A stretch of DNA of 53,561 nt from Candidatus Gastranaerophilales bacterium HUM_9 (GTDB taxonomy: Bacteria; Cyanobacteriota; Vampirovibrionia; Gastranaerophilales; Gastranaerophilaceae). A model generated the notes under the pieces. It had not been told where the DNA came from, did not search any database, and was given only the letters and a program-made list of their open reading frames with translations. The translations under genes and the position numbers were made by a program. Positions 1-9,852 of the stretch are shown one piece after another (position 1 is the stretch's first letter; every line of letters starts with the position of its first letter). The stretch is taken from assembly GCA_002103075.1 (NCBI GenBank), contig DABG01000003.1, positions 1 through 53,561 on the forward strand, read 5' to 3'.

Positions 1-3000
1 TATTGCACCCTCATTATATATAGCTCCACCATTAATAGCCTTATTTGATGTGAACTTAGAAGTTAATATACCGCCTTTATTTGTGATATTGTCTTGTGGC
101 TCCGTTCCTGCTTTTACCAAGATATCTGATTGGATAATACCGTTGTTAGCATTATACAAAGCTCCACCGTTTTCTGTGGCTGTGTTGTTTGTATAACTAG
201 AGCCGGTTGTGGTTAAGTTCCCTGAATTGTAGATGGCTCCGCCGTTTACTTGTGCAACGTTATTAGTAAAGGTTGAACTTGAAACACCTAACTTGCCTGA
301 ATTATAAACACCAGCACCATTTTGTGCTTCATTACTATTTTTTGTCCTTATAACTCCTTTTTTAACAAGATTAGCTTTACCAACAGTTGATTTATTTAAA
401 GTCATATCGCCGTTATTATAAACAGCTCCGCCATCAACTTGAACAAGATTATTAGTAAAGGTTGAACTAATCACAGTCAAACTTGCATCAGAACCATTAT
501 TATAAATTCCAGCTCCATTCAATGCCGAATTATTTACAAAGTTTGAACTTTTAACGCCCATAACACCAGCATTATAAATAGCACCACCAAACTGTTCTGC
601 ATAGTTTCCAACAAATTTTGATGATGTAACTCCACCAGCTACAGCACCTTTTGAATAACTAACCATTGAACCAGAATTATATATAGCTCCACCATTCAAA
701 TTTGCAGAGTTTGCTGTATAACTAGAACCAGAAACAATTAAACTGTTTTCGTTAAACACAGCTCCACCATTATCTGCCGTATTATAGTTATAAAGAGATT
801 TGCTATCTGTCATAATTCCATTATTATAAATAGCACCACCTAAAACAGCATTATTATAATAGAATTTTGATGCTGAAACAGATGTTTTATTATTATCAAC
901 AGAACCAACGTTATAAATAGCACCACCATTGATTTCTGCGACATTACCAGAAGTTTTATCATTAGCAGAACCAAATGTTGATTTTAGAATATTTACATAA
1001 CCACTCTCAACAAATACCGCACCACCGTTACTTGCACTATTTTTCAAGAACGTATTAGAAGTGATACTAGTAGAAGATTTTCCTTGTGAATCAATATATA
1101 TAGCACCACCGTTTTCTGCAACGTTATTATAAAATCTATTTGTAGTTAATTTTAAAATACCTGATGAATAAATGGCACCACCATTAACAGCCTGATTATA
1201 AACTGTATTATTCAAACCAAACTGAGCGTACTGTAATGTCAAACTACCATCATTATAAATAGCACCACCATTTTTTGAAGAGAAATTACCAATTAATTGT
1301 GCGTACTTTTTACTTGTTCCTTTCAATGTTACAGAACCAGAATACGCACCATTAACAAGGTTTCTAATTGCTGAACCATTTCCCTCTGTTTCGTTATCAA
1401 CAAAATTAACAGAAGTCAAAGTAACTTTACCACCTTTATTGATAATCGCACCATCAAAGCCTTGCATAGTAATACTACTAATTATAAGAGCTTGTTTTGA
1501 TGGCAAAATATTACTAGTTCCTGCTAATGTAATACCGCTTATTTCATTTGCAGTAGATAAAACAGCAGAATTTTTACCTTTTATAGTAAACTTGGCAGAT
1601 TGAACATAAACATCTTTCAAGATATTTTCTTCACTATCAACACCATAATTATTAATCACCATATTTTGAGACAATATATAAGTATTTGATTTAGTATTAT
1701 TTACTGCTAACACGAATGGGTTATTTTCAAAAGATTCATTATTCTCAATAATCAATGTTCCATGCAAACCTAATCTCAAATAATAATTATATCCATCACG
1801 ATCTTGTCCCAACAATATTGAACCATTTGTAGCACCAACCAAATCAATAAAATCAGAAGTTTCACAATTGATATTTAATAATTTAAACTTCATAGTTTGA
1901 TAGCCTGTTTCAATTCCAATAAAATTGATATTATTAATGTCCAAAACAAGTTTATTACCATTTATATTTTCATCATAAATATTGCCCAACACAAATTTAT
2001 CAGCTGTTTTATCATTAAAATTAATATCAAAAGTAAACTCTGTATCTTTTAATATATTAAGAGTTTCAGTATAAATCGTTGATACATTATTATCTGCAAT
2101 ATTTAATTTACCGCCACCTAAATTAACTTCATTCAAATAACTAGAGTCAGAACCCAAATCACCATTCAAAACCAATTTAACTTCGCCAGAACTATTTCTT
2201 GAATTATTTATATTCAAAACAAGTTTATTCGGATTATCAACTCTTATACCTGAACTCAACTCAATTTTTGAGCCATTATCTGTGTATAAATTAAGATTTT
2301 TAAGTCCATCACCAGTTATATGAACGTCAACATAATCATTTCCACCGATACTATTATTAAATACTGTTGAACTACCGCCAGTAGCCGATATAGCCACATC
2401 ACCAACACTATAAATTGCACTACCAGCTGATGAAGCAGAATTAACTTTAACATTTTCTAATTCTACCTCTACATTTGAACTAGTAGAATTTATCAACACA
2501 CCGTTTCCAGTAACATTAGTATTAAACTTGACAGAGTTCAAATACAAACCCTTAGAATTTTGTCCTAATTCAAACCCTTTATAATCGCCCAAATCAATAG
2601 TTGATATATTATCACCGTCAATCGAACCTGTAACAGTTAGCTTGCCATAAGTTTGTCCCAAATCCCTTGCCACTGATTGAACCATACTAGCGTCAGTTGT
2701 TTTATAAGTTTTTTCATCAAATGCTGCTAATTTATTAAATATAGAAAGAGTATATTCATCAGTATAACTGTATTTGATATCTGTATTAACATCTAACTTC
2801 AAACCGTTTTTTTCATCATTCAAAATTATTCCATATTTTGTAGATGTATCAGTAATTTTTGTTTGAGAGTCAGTCCAAGAAATTTCATTAAAGTCAAATT
2901 CACCGTCTTCATAAGTAATAACATTGTCTGTATGCACAGAATATTCTTCTAATTGACTAAGAGCCTTATCAGACAATTGTAAAACACCCTGATTTGTGAT

Positions 3001-6000
3001 TATAACCTCTGTAAAATTAGGAACATCATCTTTTGAGCCAACAATATTAAACTCATCAATCAAAAGAGAAGTTCCTCTAAAATTATTAACGGTTATTTTA
3101 TCAGAGTTAATAGTATCAATATTCAAATCAATCTTAAATAAAACATTGCCAGACACAGTCAAATCATTAAAAATATAATTTTCGCACTGACCATTTTCAA
3201 AGTCAAAACTAGTGTTTAAAACAGATAAACTTGTTGACCCATCAGCAAACGTATCTTGATTAAAAGTTAAATTCGCATTATTTAAAATAACATTAGCATT
3301 CTTGAAAGCACCGTCAATTATAGATGTACCTGTCAAATTAACATCAAATGAAGTTGTACCAACGACATTACCCTCTAAATAAACGTTATTCAAGTTCAAA
3401 ACAGCATTGCTATCTTTTACAGTAATCAAAGTATCATTACCAGTCAATTTTACTGTATCCAATGTTAAATTAGAATTTTGACCTAATTCAAAACCATCAT
3501 AAACAGAATATCCATCATCAGAAGTTAAACTAATAGTAGAATACTCCCCATCAACTTTAACCCCTTTTACAAGCAATGTTTTAACGGTTTCACCCAAATC
3601 ATCTGATACATAATAAGTCATAACATTATCAGTCACAAACGATTTGTCAAGGCTTGTTCCAGTTTCATTAACTACATCTGTTGTATTAACAAGTTTTAAA
3701 GTATCACCCATAGAAGTTGTGATACTGTCATTCACTGTATCTTTATAAATAACAAGTTCTTTTGCATTATCTGACAATCTAAGTCCATAAATATCACCAT
3801 TTCTTGAAACCGTTTTATTATAAACTTTTGACCAATCAGTACTTGCAGTTATTTCATCATAAACTTCTGATGAATGATTTGAAACATCATAAATATATTT
3901 GTCTAAATATGATTTTGCTCTATCCGTCAAAGCAAGTTTTAAATTATTAGAAGTCGTATTCAAAATAGTTATAGATGCTGATATATCACCAGCCTTAACA
4001 AGTTCTTCAACCGTTCCGTCTAAAATATTTATATTATTCAAATAAATTACACCTGATGAAGAACGGCTTGCTATATTAAACTTATCAGAACTCAAAGTTT
4101 TTAAATCAACATCAATATTCAAATATGGAGTTGCACCATTTTCAGAGGTTATAGATAAAACGCTATATTCTATTGTTGATTTATCTAAACAATTCAACAT
4201 TCCACCATTTAAAATAATATTTGAACTCTCAAATGTATCTGCTAAGAAATTTAATGCACCACTATTTAAATAAAAATCTGCACCATTAACTTTTCCGTTC
4301 AATGTAGTATAACTATCATCTGATGAGCCATTCATATAAATACTGTAAGGAATGCCATTTAAACCTGTTGCAATGATATCTCCATCTATATAAGCATCTT
4401 TTAAATATATAGTTCCAGCAGAATTTCTAACATTAATCAAGTAATTATCATTGCCAGTCAATTTCATTCTATCAATTGTTAAAACTGAATTATCAATTAA
4501 ATCAAAACCAGTATAAACTTCATCGCCAGAAGTAAAATTAATAACTGAATTTTCATCTATACCTTTCAAGGTAAGTTTTCCATAAACAGTTAATACATCA
4601 TCTGAAGCAATATACTCATTACAATTTTTTGTTGCCGCAAACAATTTCTCTTCTGTAGTTTGCAAATTACTCAAAAGTTTTAAGGCATCGCCCATAACTT
4701 GCGTTGATTCTTTTGGATCTTCTTCTATTTTATTGATAATATATGATATACCCTTTACATTAATCATTTGAGAAGTAGACTCGTCAAAAACCTCACCATT
4801 CAACAATTCAAAATGCCCATAAGTTATTGTTTCTACAACATTTTGGTACAATTTTGTATCAAAAGTTATTGAAGTCGGAACCTCAACATTTTCATAAACT
4901 TCACCTTTTGAAATAATAAACTTATTTTCTAATTTCTCAACATTACCATTTGCATCAATTCTAATAATATTATCAAAATCACACGCCAAATCAATTTTAT
5001 CTGAATCCAACACTCTCAAAGTAAATTCTGTTGTTGGCAAAGTGTCATAATTAAATTTAATACAATCTAAGAACAATGTACCAGAAGAATTTACACCATC
5101 AGTAATAGTAAAGGTATCACAAATACTGTTCCCGTCAGCCTCTGTAATAATATCTATATTAAATTTTACACCATCAGCTATATTTGCAGAATTTATGTGA
5201 TAACTAACTGCTCTATCATCTTGTAAATCAATCAAACCACTAACTAAGTTCAAATGAGTATTTTGGAACGTATCCGCACCAAAAGTCAACGTAACATCAT
5301 GCAACTCAAAATTCTTAGTAGATACATAACTATTAAATCTGGCAGAAGAAGTTGAATCACCTTGAACTAGAATAGAATAACCGTTCATACCATAAATAGC
5401 ATCATCAAAAATAAGTTTTGAATTATCTGTAATATCAAAAGTAAGTTTTGCTTCGGCATTAGCAACATAAATAGCTCTTCTATCAACTACAGAATCAGAA
5501 CCATTTTGAATATAGTTTCCAGAGAACTTCATTTCATAACCATTATTAGCAATTATATCTAATGATGATTTTGTATAAATTGCACCTGCATAAGCAACAC
5601 TATTTGAATTGTTTACAATCGCATAGTTGTTTGTAAATGAAGAATTGATAATTGTATTTATAACTCCATTGTTATAAATCGCTCCACCAATAGCGTGTGA
5701 ACTATCAGTTACACCATTATTATCAAATGTACCAGTAATTATATCAATAGTACCGTTATTATAAATCGCTCCACCGCTAACTTTTGCTTTATTGTTAGAA
5801 AAATCAGCATTAATAGTATTAATTTTATTGTTATTATAAATCGCTCCACCACTAGACATATCACCTGTAGAAGAGTTTGAATCAAAACTTGAATGCACTA
5901 TTTTATCAATAGTGCCATTATTATAAATCGCACCACCCTTTGACATATCACCTGTAGTAGTATTTGAATCATACGTCCCTGAAACAGCTGAAATTGTACC

Positions 6001-8544
6001 GGTATTATAAACTGCACCACCGTGTTGTACACTATTATTACGTCTAAAATCTGCGTCTAATTTTCCAACTGTTGCTATATTAGAAACAGCACCACCAAAT
6101 TTTTTAGAAGTATTGTTTATAAATTCTGCATTTTCAAAATTAGCCTGAGCAACTCCGCTGGAGATATTTACAACAGAACCACTTTTGTCTGAAACTGCGT
6201 TTATAAATTTGATATCTTTTATGTTTAATTCGCTTTGAGAAGCAAGTTCAAACCCCGAATGGGAAACCAAATCAACAGTTGATTTATTACCATCTTCTTC
6301 TTTGCCGACCAAATTCATTTCGCCATAAGTTTCACCCAAACCTGATTTTGCTTCATAAACATCTGTACTGTCTTCTGATTTAAAAGTTTTTGCAGAATTT
6401 GTTTTATATTGGTTCAACAAACTTAATCTATCACCAGTGTATTCAACAGCTTGTGTGAATTCACCTGTCCAAATAGTGTTTCCATTAAATCTTAAAGCTA
6501 AAGAGTTTGACTCAACAACAATATTACCGTAATTTTTACCTATCTCATAACTTTCAAAAACAGCATCATTAAACCCCAAAGTTGTTGGAATTACTAATCC
6601 ACTAACTCTTTGAACTTCTCCAAGATAATATAAAGCACTTGATATTTCAGGGTTTATAACCAACTTTAAATTAGAACCAGCGGTCAAAATTTCTTTTGAA
6701 AACTCTGTAAATACAGAGTTTTCTGTCACTTCTGAACCATTATATGTTAAAAACAATTTATCAATATAAATGGTCGCATTTGAATCAGAATTAATAACTC
6801 TTATATAATCAGAACTGTTTTGAGTAAGATTATTATAATCTAAATTAATTTCAAAATTAGTTAAATTCTTTCCATCAGATGCCAAAGAATAAAAACTGTA
6901 TGTAGTTGGAGTTTTACCAGCGAAACTAACTGTACCGCCATTTAAATGAACCGTTGAAGATGAAAAAGTTTGTCCTAAAAATCCTATGTTTCCACCTTCA
7001 AAATATACATCAGCATTTTTAACTAATGAATTAAATTGAACAGAACCTGTATTATCAGAGCTTTGTACTTTTATTTGATAACCATTTTTACCACTAATAT
7101 TATCGTCAAAAACAAAACTACCATTGTTCAATGTTGACAATGTCAAAACTGTTTGACTATCATTATCAGAATTAACATAAATAGCATTATAATCTTTTGC
7201 TTCACCTGATTTTTGAGTATAGTTTCCAGAAAAAACAGAATTATAATTATCTGCAACCAAGTTCAAATCAGAATTTGTATAAATCGCACCACCTAAAGCA
7301 TTTCCATCTGTTGATGAAATAGCATAATTACCTAAAAAGCTACTATTTTTAATTCCATTTGTTATTTGTCCATGGTTATAAATTGCACCACCAAATGCAT
7401 CAGCTGTAGTTGTTGAGAAAGAAGAATTTACACTATTATTATTAAATTCGCCTGTAATACTCTTTATAGTAGAATTTGCCTCGTTATAAATCGCACCACC
7501 AAATGAACCAATAGTATAAACATAGTTATTATTAAAATCTGCAACAATATCACCTATTGACCCTACATTATAAATAGCACCACCATAACCATTTGAAGTT
7601 GTACTTCTTGCATAGTTTCTTATGAATTCTACATTATTTATTTCTAATAATGTACCATCATTATAAATCGCACCACCAAAAGATTTTTCACCCATTGAAT
7701 AAGCATAGTTTCCAATAAATGTAGTATCAGATAATCCCATTTCACCTAAATTATAAATCGCACCACCATAAACTATTGATGTGTTATGTCTTGAATAGTT
7801 TCCAATAAAAGAACCACTAACATTTGTTATTACAGAATTTTCATCATTATACAAAGCCCCACCATTTACTGAATAGTTTGCTTCAAAATCTGAGTTTATA
7901 TTGTTTATAGAACCTTTGTTATATAACGCTCCACCGTTTTCTTCTGCACTGTTTCCAATAAAAATAGAGCTTATTTCGCCTAATGAACCCTCATTATAAA
8001 TAGCTCCACCTGATGAAGTTGCACTATTTTGTATAAACCCTGATTTAATATTATAATTTTCATTACTTGAATTATAAATTGCACCACCATTTTCAGAAGA
8101 AAAACTATCAAATAATAACGACAAAACATTATCAGTTAATTCTTCAAGCCTTGAATCAGCCATAGAATCAGAACTATAACCTAAATAACTGTCACTTACA
8201 GGTAAACCTATCTTTAGTCCAGAGTTTTGACTAACCCAGTTTATATAAGAGTATTTTGAATTGAGGTAATCTGCGTTGATTGATATTTGATAATATTTTG
8301 GAGTTAATGTACCATTAACATATTCATAAACAGAGTAATCAGCAAAATTACTATCTATTATTTCATTTGCCGTATATATAGAACTAGCTTGAGTTGTCGG
8401 CTCATCTGCAAGCGTTACAGAATTCATACAAGTTCCAGCAAACAAAGACATAGAAAAAATTAAAGGCAACGCAAAGCGACAGCCTTCTTTCAAACGAGAT
8501 AAGCCGGCGAAATACAGTTCAGAAAGATTATCTTTCTTTCTCAT
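1..8544 (-). CDS. Giant GGAIYN-repeat surface protein (adhesin-like, 5' part only)
   Basis: The reading frame is open from an ATG at 8544 to the left edge: 2848 codons with no stop in any stretch I checked. A GAGGA ribosome site lies seven bases before the ATG. The N-terminus has a long charged n-region, then a hydrophobic core (ALPLIFSMSLFAG), which fits a signal peptide ending near residue 48. The body holds about 30 GGAIYN/GGAVYN motifs, each followed by strand-turn text such as NSGxLxxSxFxNNxAxxNGG, in three clusters (about 8110-7270, 6100-5560 and 1300-1). Between them lie long beta-rich stretches containing a recurring DLGxTYGxLxVxG module. Such repeats are those of chlamydial Pmp-type and other right-handed beta-helix surface proteins. 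I infer an exported adhesin or autotransporter-like passenger. The C-terminus, and so the anchoring mode, lies outside the window. Confidence 0.85.
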   Translation of the reverse strand, partial: MRKKDNLSELYFAGLSRLKEGCRFALPLIFSMSLFAGTCMNSVTLADEPTTQASSIYTANEIIDSNFADYSVYEYVNGTLTPKYYQISINADYLNSKYSYINWVSQNSGLKIGLPVSDSYLGYSSDSMADSRLEELTDNVLSLLFDSFSSENGGAIYNSSNENYNIKSGFIQNSATSSGGAIYNEGSLGEISSIFIGNSAEENGGALYNKGSINNINSDFEANYSVNGGALYNDENSVITNVSGSFIGNYSRHNTSIVYGGAIYNLGEMGLSDTTFIGNYAYSMGEKSFGGAIYNDGTLLEINNVEFIRNYARSTTSNGYGGAIYNVGSIGDIVADFNNNYVYTIGSFGGAIYNEANSTIKSITGEFNNNSVNSSFSTTTADAFGGAIYNHGQITNGIKNSSFLGNYAISSTDGNALGGAIYTNSDLNLVADNYNSVFSGNYTQKSGEAKDYNAIYVNSDNDSQTVLTLSTLNNGSFVFDDNISGKNGYQIKVQSSDNTGSVQFNSLVKNADVYFEGGNIGFLGQTFSSSTVHLNGGTVSFAGKTPTTYSFYSLASDGKNLTNFEINLDYNNLTQNSSDYIRVINSDSNATIYIDKLFLTYNGSEVTENSVFTEFSKEILTAGSNLKLVINPEISSALYYLGEVQRVSGLVIPTTLGFNDAVFESYEIGKNYGNIVVESNSLALRFNGNTIWTGEFTQAVEYTGDRLSLLNQYKTNSAKTFKSEDSTDVYEAKSGLGETYGEMNLVGKEEDGNKSTVDLVSHSGFELASQSELNIKDIKFINAVSDKSGSVVNISSGVAQANFENAEFINNTSKKFGGAVSNIATVGKLDADFRRNNSVQHGGAVYNTGTISAVSGTYDSNTTTGDMSKGGAIYNNGTIDKIVHSSFDSNSSTGDMSSGGAIYNNNKINTINADFSNNKAKVSGGAIYNNGTIDIITGTFDNNGVTDSSHAIGGAIYNNGVINTIINSSFTNNYAIVNNSNSVAYAGAIYTKSSLDIIANNGYEMKFSGNYIQNGSDSVVDRRAIYVANAEAKLTFDITDNSKLIFDDAIYGMNGYSILVQGDSTSSARFNSYVSTKNFELHDVTLTFGADTFQNTHLNLVSGLIDLQDDRAVSYHINSANIADGVKFNIDIITEADGNSICDTFTITDGVNSSGTLFLDCIKFNYDTLPTTEFTLRVLDSDKIDLACDFDNIIRIDANGNVEKLENKFIISKGEVYENVEVPTSITFDTKLYQNVVETITYGHFELLNGEVFDESTSQMINVKGISYIINKIEEDPKESTQVMGDALKLLSNLQTTEEKLFAATKNCNEYIASDDVLTVYGKLTLKGIDENSVINFTSGDEVYTGFDLIDNSVLTIDRMKLTGNDNYLINVRNSAGTIYLKDAYIDGDIIATGLNGIPYSIYMNGSSDDSYTTLNGKVNGADFYLNSGALNFLADTFESSNIILNGGMLNCLDKSTIEYSVLSITSENGATPYLNIDVDLKTLSSDKFNIASRSSSGVIYLNNINILDGTVEELVKAGDISASITILNTTSNNLKLALTDRAKSYLDKYIYDVSNHSSEVYDEITASTDWSKVYNKTVSRNGDIYGLRLSDNAKELVIYKDTVNDSITTSMGDTLKLVNTTDVVNETGTSLDKSFVTDNVMTYYVSDDLGETVKTLLVKGVKVDGEYSTISLTSDDGYSVYDGFELGQNSNLTLDTVKLTGNDTLITVKDSNAVLNLNNVYLEGNVVGTTSFDVNLTGTSIIDGAFKNANVILNNANLTFNQDTFADGSTSLSVLNTSFDFENGQCENYIFNDLTVSGNVLFKIDLNIDTINSDKITVNNFRGTSLLIDEFNIVGSKDDVPNFTEVIITNQGVLQLSDKALSQLEEYSVHTDNVITYEDGEFDFNEISWTDSQTKITDTSTKYGIILNDEKNGLKLDVNTDIKYSYTDEYTLSIFNKLAAFDEKTYKTTDASMVQSVARDLGQTYGKLTVTGSIDGDNISTIDLGDYKGFELGQNSKGLYLNSVKFNTNVTGNGVLINSTSSNVEVELENVKVNSASSAGSAIYSVGDVAISATGGSSTVFNNSIGGNDYVDVHITGDGLKNLNLYTDNGSKIELSSGIRVDNPNKLVLNINNSRNSSGEVKLVLNGDLGSDSSYLNEVNLGGGKLNIADNNVSTIYTETLNILKDTEFTFDINFNDKTADKFVLGNIYDENINGNKLVLDINNINFIGIETGYQTMKFKLLNINCETSDFIDLVGATNGSILLGQDRDGYNYYLRLGLHGTLIIENNESFENNPFVLAVNNTKSNTYILSQNMVINNYGVDSEENILKDVYVQSAKFTIKGKNSAVLSTANEISGITLAGTSNILPSKQALIISSITMQGFDGAIINKGGKVTLTSVNFVDNETEGNGSAIRNLVNGAYSGSVTLKGTSKKYAQLIGNFSSKNGGAIYNDGSLTLQYAQFGLNNTVYNQAVNGGAIYSSGILKLTTNRFYNNVAENGGAIYIDSQGKSSTSITSNTFLKNSASNGGAVFVESGYVNILKSTFGSANDKTSGNVAEINGGAIYNVGSVDNNKTSVSASKFYYNNAVLGGAIYNNGIMTDSKSLYNYNTADNGGAVFNENSLIVSGSSYTANSANLNGGAIYNSGSMVSYSKGAVAGGVTSSKFVGNYAEQFGGAIYNAGVMGVKSSNFVNNSALNGAGIYNNGSDASLTVISSTFTNNLVQVDGGAVYNNGDMTLNKSTVGKANLVKKGVIRTKNSNEAQNGAGVYNSGKLGVSSSTFTNNVAQVNGGAIYNSGNLTTTGSSYTNNTATENGGALYNANNGIIQSDILVKAGTEPQDNITNKGGILTSKFTSNKAINGGAIYNEGAI

Positions 8545-8624
8545 TAAATAGTCCTCATGCCTGTAAATCTACTCTATATACTCCAAGCCTATTAATCCAA
8601 AACATAACTCATAGTAATACTTAT

Positions 8625-8653
8625 ATTTTAACTTATAACAACCTTTTTTTCAA
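8625..8653 (-). promoter_or_regulatory. Sigma70-type promoter of the giant surface-protein gene
   Basis: On the minus strand TTGAAA (8653-8648) is followed after exactly 17 bases by TAAAAT (8630-8625). Transcription would start near 8618, giving a leader of about 74 bases before the GAGGA site and the ATG at 8544. Both boxes match consensus at five of six positions. Confidence 0.5.
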
Positions 8654-8725
8654 CTTATATTAAAAGAAAAACCTCAAAATAGCTTAAGTTCTAACCATAT
8701 CTAGAGATTACAATGTAAACATTTG

Positions 8726-9484
8726 TTACGTACAATTCAAGCTATACAAATACTTTAGTCCATTGAGAGTGAAATTTTCATCAACGATATCAATTTTGGT
8801 TTTTAAATAACTTTGAATAAAACCTGCGTCGCCACCTGTTAAAATAATTTTAGGTTTATTGGACAATCCATTCAAAAACTCCTTTGAACATTTTTCTATC
8901 ATACCGTCAATCATTGAAGCTGTACCATTAATTACACCTGATAAAATTGCTTCTTGTGTATTTTTACCAATATTTGTTTCAATATTTTTCAAACTCAATT
9001 CAGGAAGTGCAGATGTATAAGAACTAATTGCTTGAAGCTGATTTTTTAAACCTAAAGCAATTATTCCGCCTAAAAATTTGCCCTCATTATTTACCACATC
9101 TAATGTAATTGCAGAGCCACAGTCAATCACAATCACTGATTGGTTAAACTTATTATAAGCGTATGCACCGTTTATAAGCCTATCTACACCCAATTTTTCT
9201 GGATAATCAACACCTAATTTTATAGGTAATTTTGAATTAAAAGATATGATAACTGTTTCTATACCGTAAATTTTACGCAAAACAGCCGTTATCTTGTCCT
9301 CAAATCCTTTAACAACAGAACCAATAACAGCTCCTGTTATCTTTACATCAGGAATATTTTCAGACAAAACTTCTTCTAGTCCGTCCTCTAAATCTTTCGA
9401 CAAAATCCAAAACTTCTTCACAAGACTATCTTTATATAGTCCAATATTTGTGCGTGTATTACCTATATCAAATGTTAATATCAT
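8726..9484 (-). CDS. coaX: Type III pantothenate kinase
   Basis: Phosphorylates pantothenate, the first step of coenzyme A synthesis, in the cytoplasm. The 252-residue length is normal for the family. Visible family motifs are the N-terminal phosphate-binding DIGNT (residues 6-10), GVDRLIN in the middle, DCGSAITLDVV (about residue 120), GGIIALG and TGGDAG near the C-terminus, all of the ASKHA (acetate and sugar kinase/Hsc70/actin) fold. The GGxIxPG motif carries leucine in place of the usual proline. The ATG at 9484 has AGGA seven bases upstream. It sits 55 bases downstream of a small orphan gene on the same strand and 181 bases before the giant surface gene, which has its own promoter. A weak hairpin follows the stop (around 8705-8725). 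Confidence 0.93.
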   Translation of the reverse strand: MILTFDIGNTRTNIGLYKDSLVKKFWILSKDLEDGLEEVLSENIPDVKITGAVIGSVVKGFEDKITAVLRKIYGIETVIISFNSKLPIKLGVDYPEKLGVDRLINGAYAYNKFNQSVIVIDCGSAITLDVVNNEGKFLGGIIALGLKNQLQAISSYTSALPELSLKNIETNIGKNTQEAILSGVINGTASMIDGMIEKCSKEFLNGLSNKPKIILTGGDAGFIQSYLKTKIDIVDENFTLNGLKYLYSLNCT

Positions 9485-9539
9485 AGAATAATCCTACTAC
9501 TTCAATAAGATTATTCTACAATAAACATCAATTTAGTGT

Positions 9540-9749
9540 CTATGCGTAGTGTGCACCGTTATCTCTGTCACCAGCAGAATGTTTAAATGCTACATTATCT
9601 GGGTTTGGCATTGTCCAAATTCCACCTGGATGCATGTCAAACTTGCTTTTTTTAGTATCTTCTTTGTCGTCTGTGAATGAAAAAGAATAATCAAATCCTG
9701 ACGATTTTACATTTGAACTTGATACGTTAGATGCTCCATCAAAATTCAT
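9540..9749 (-). CDS. Small protein of unknown function (69 aa)
   Basis: I do not recognise this protein. It is supported as a gene by a near-perfect GGAGG placed seven bases before its ATG at 9749, and by its position in a same-strand run between murJ and coaX with no overlap. The product is hydrophilic. The first half is rich in Ser, Asn and Asp, and the C-terminal third has an unusual run of Gly, Pro, His and Asn (MHPGGIWTMPNPDNV, then HSAGDRDNGAHYA). It has no signal peptide, membrane segment or cysteine. Codon use resembles the neighbours. It could be a lineage-restricted small protein. The function is unknown. Confidence 0.55.
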   Translation of the reverse strand: MNFDGASNVSSSNVKSSGFDYSFSFTDDKEDTKKSKFDMHPGGIWTMPNPDNVAFKHSAGDRDNGAHYA

Positions 9750-9852
9750 ATTATATCCTCCATGAGTTTTTATCTTTGTATATACATATATAAAGTATAT
9801 ACTTAAGAGATAATTGCCTAATTTTTAAAAATTATTACAATTTTGTAACATG

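Noticed and set aside
1..8544. The regularly spaced GGAIYN-coding repeats as a CRISPR array or DNA satellite
   Set aside because: The repeats are degenerate at the DNA level, keep one reading frame and vary in spacing, so they are protein repeats.
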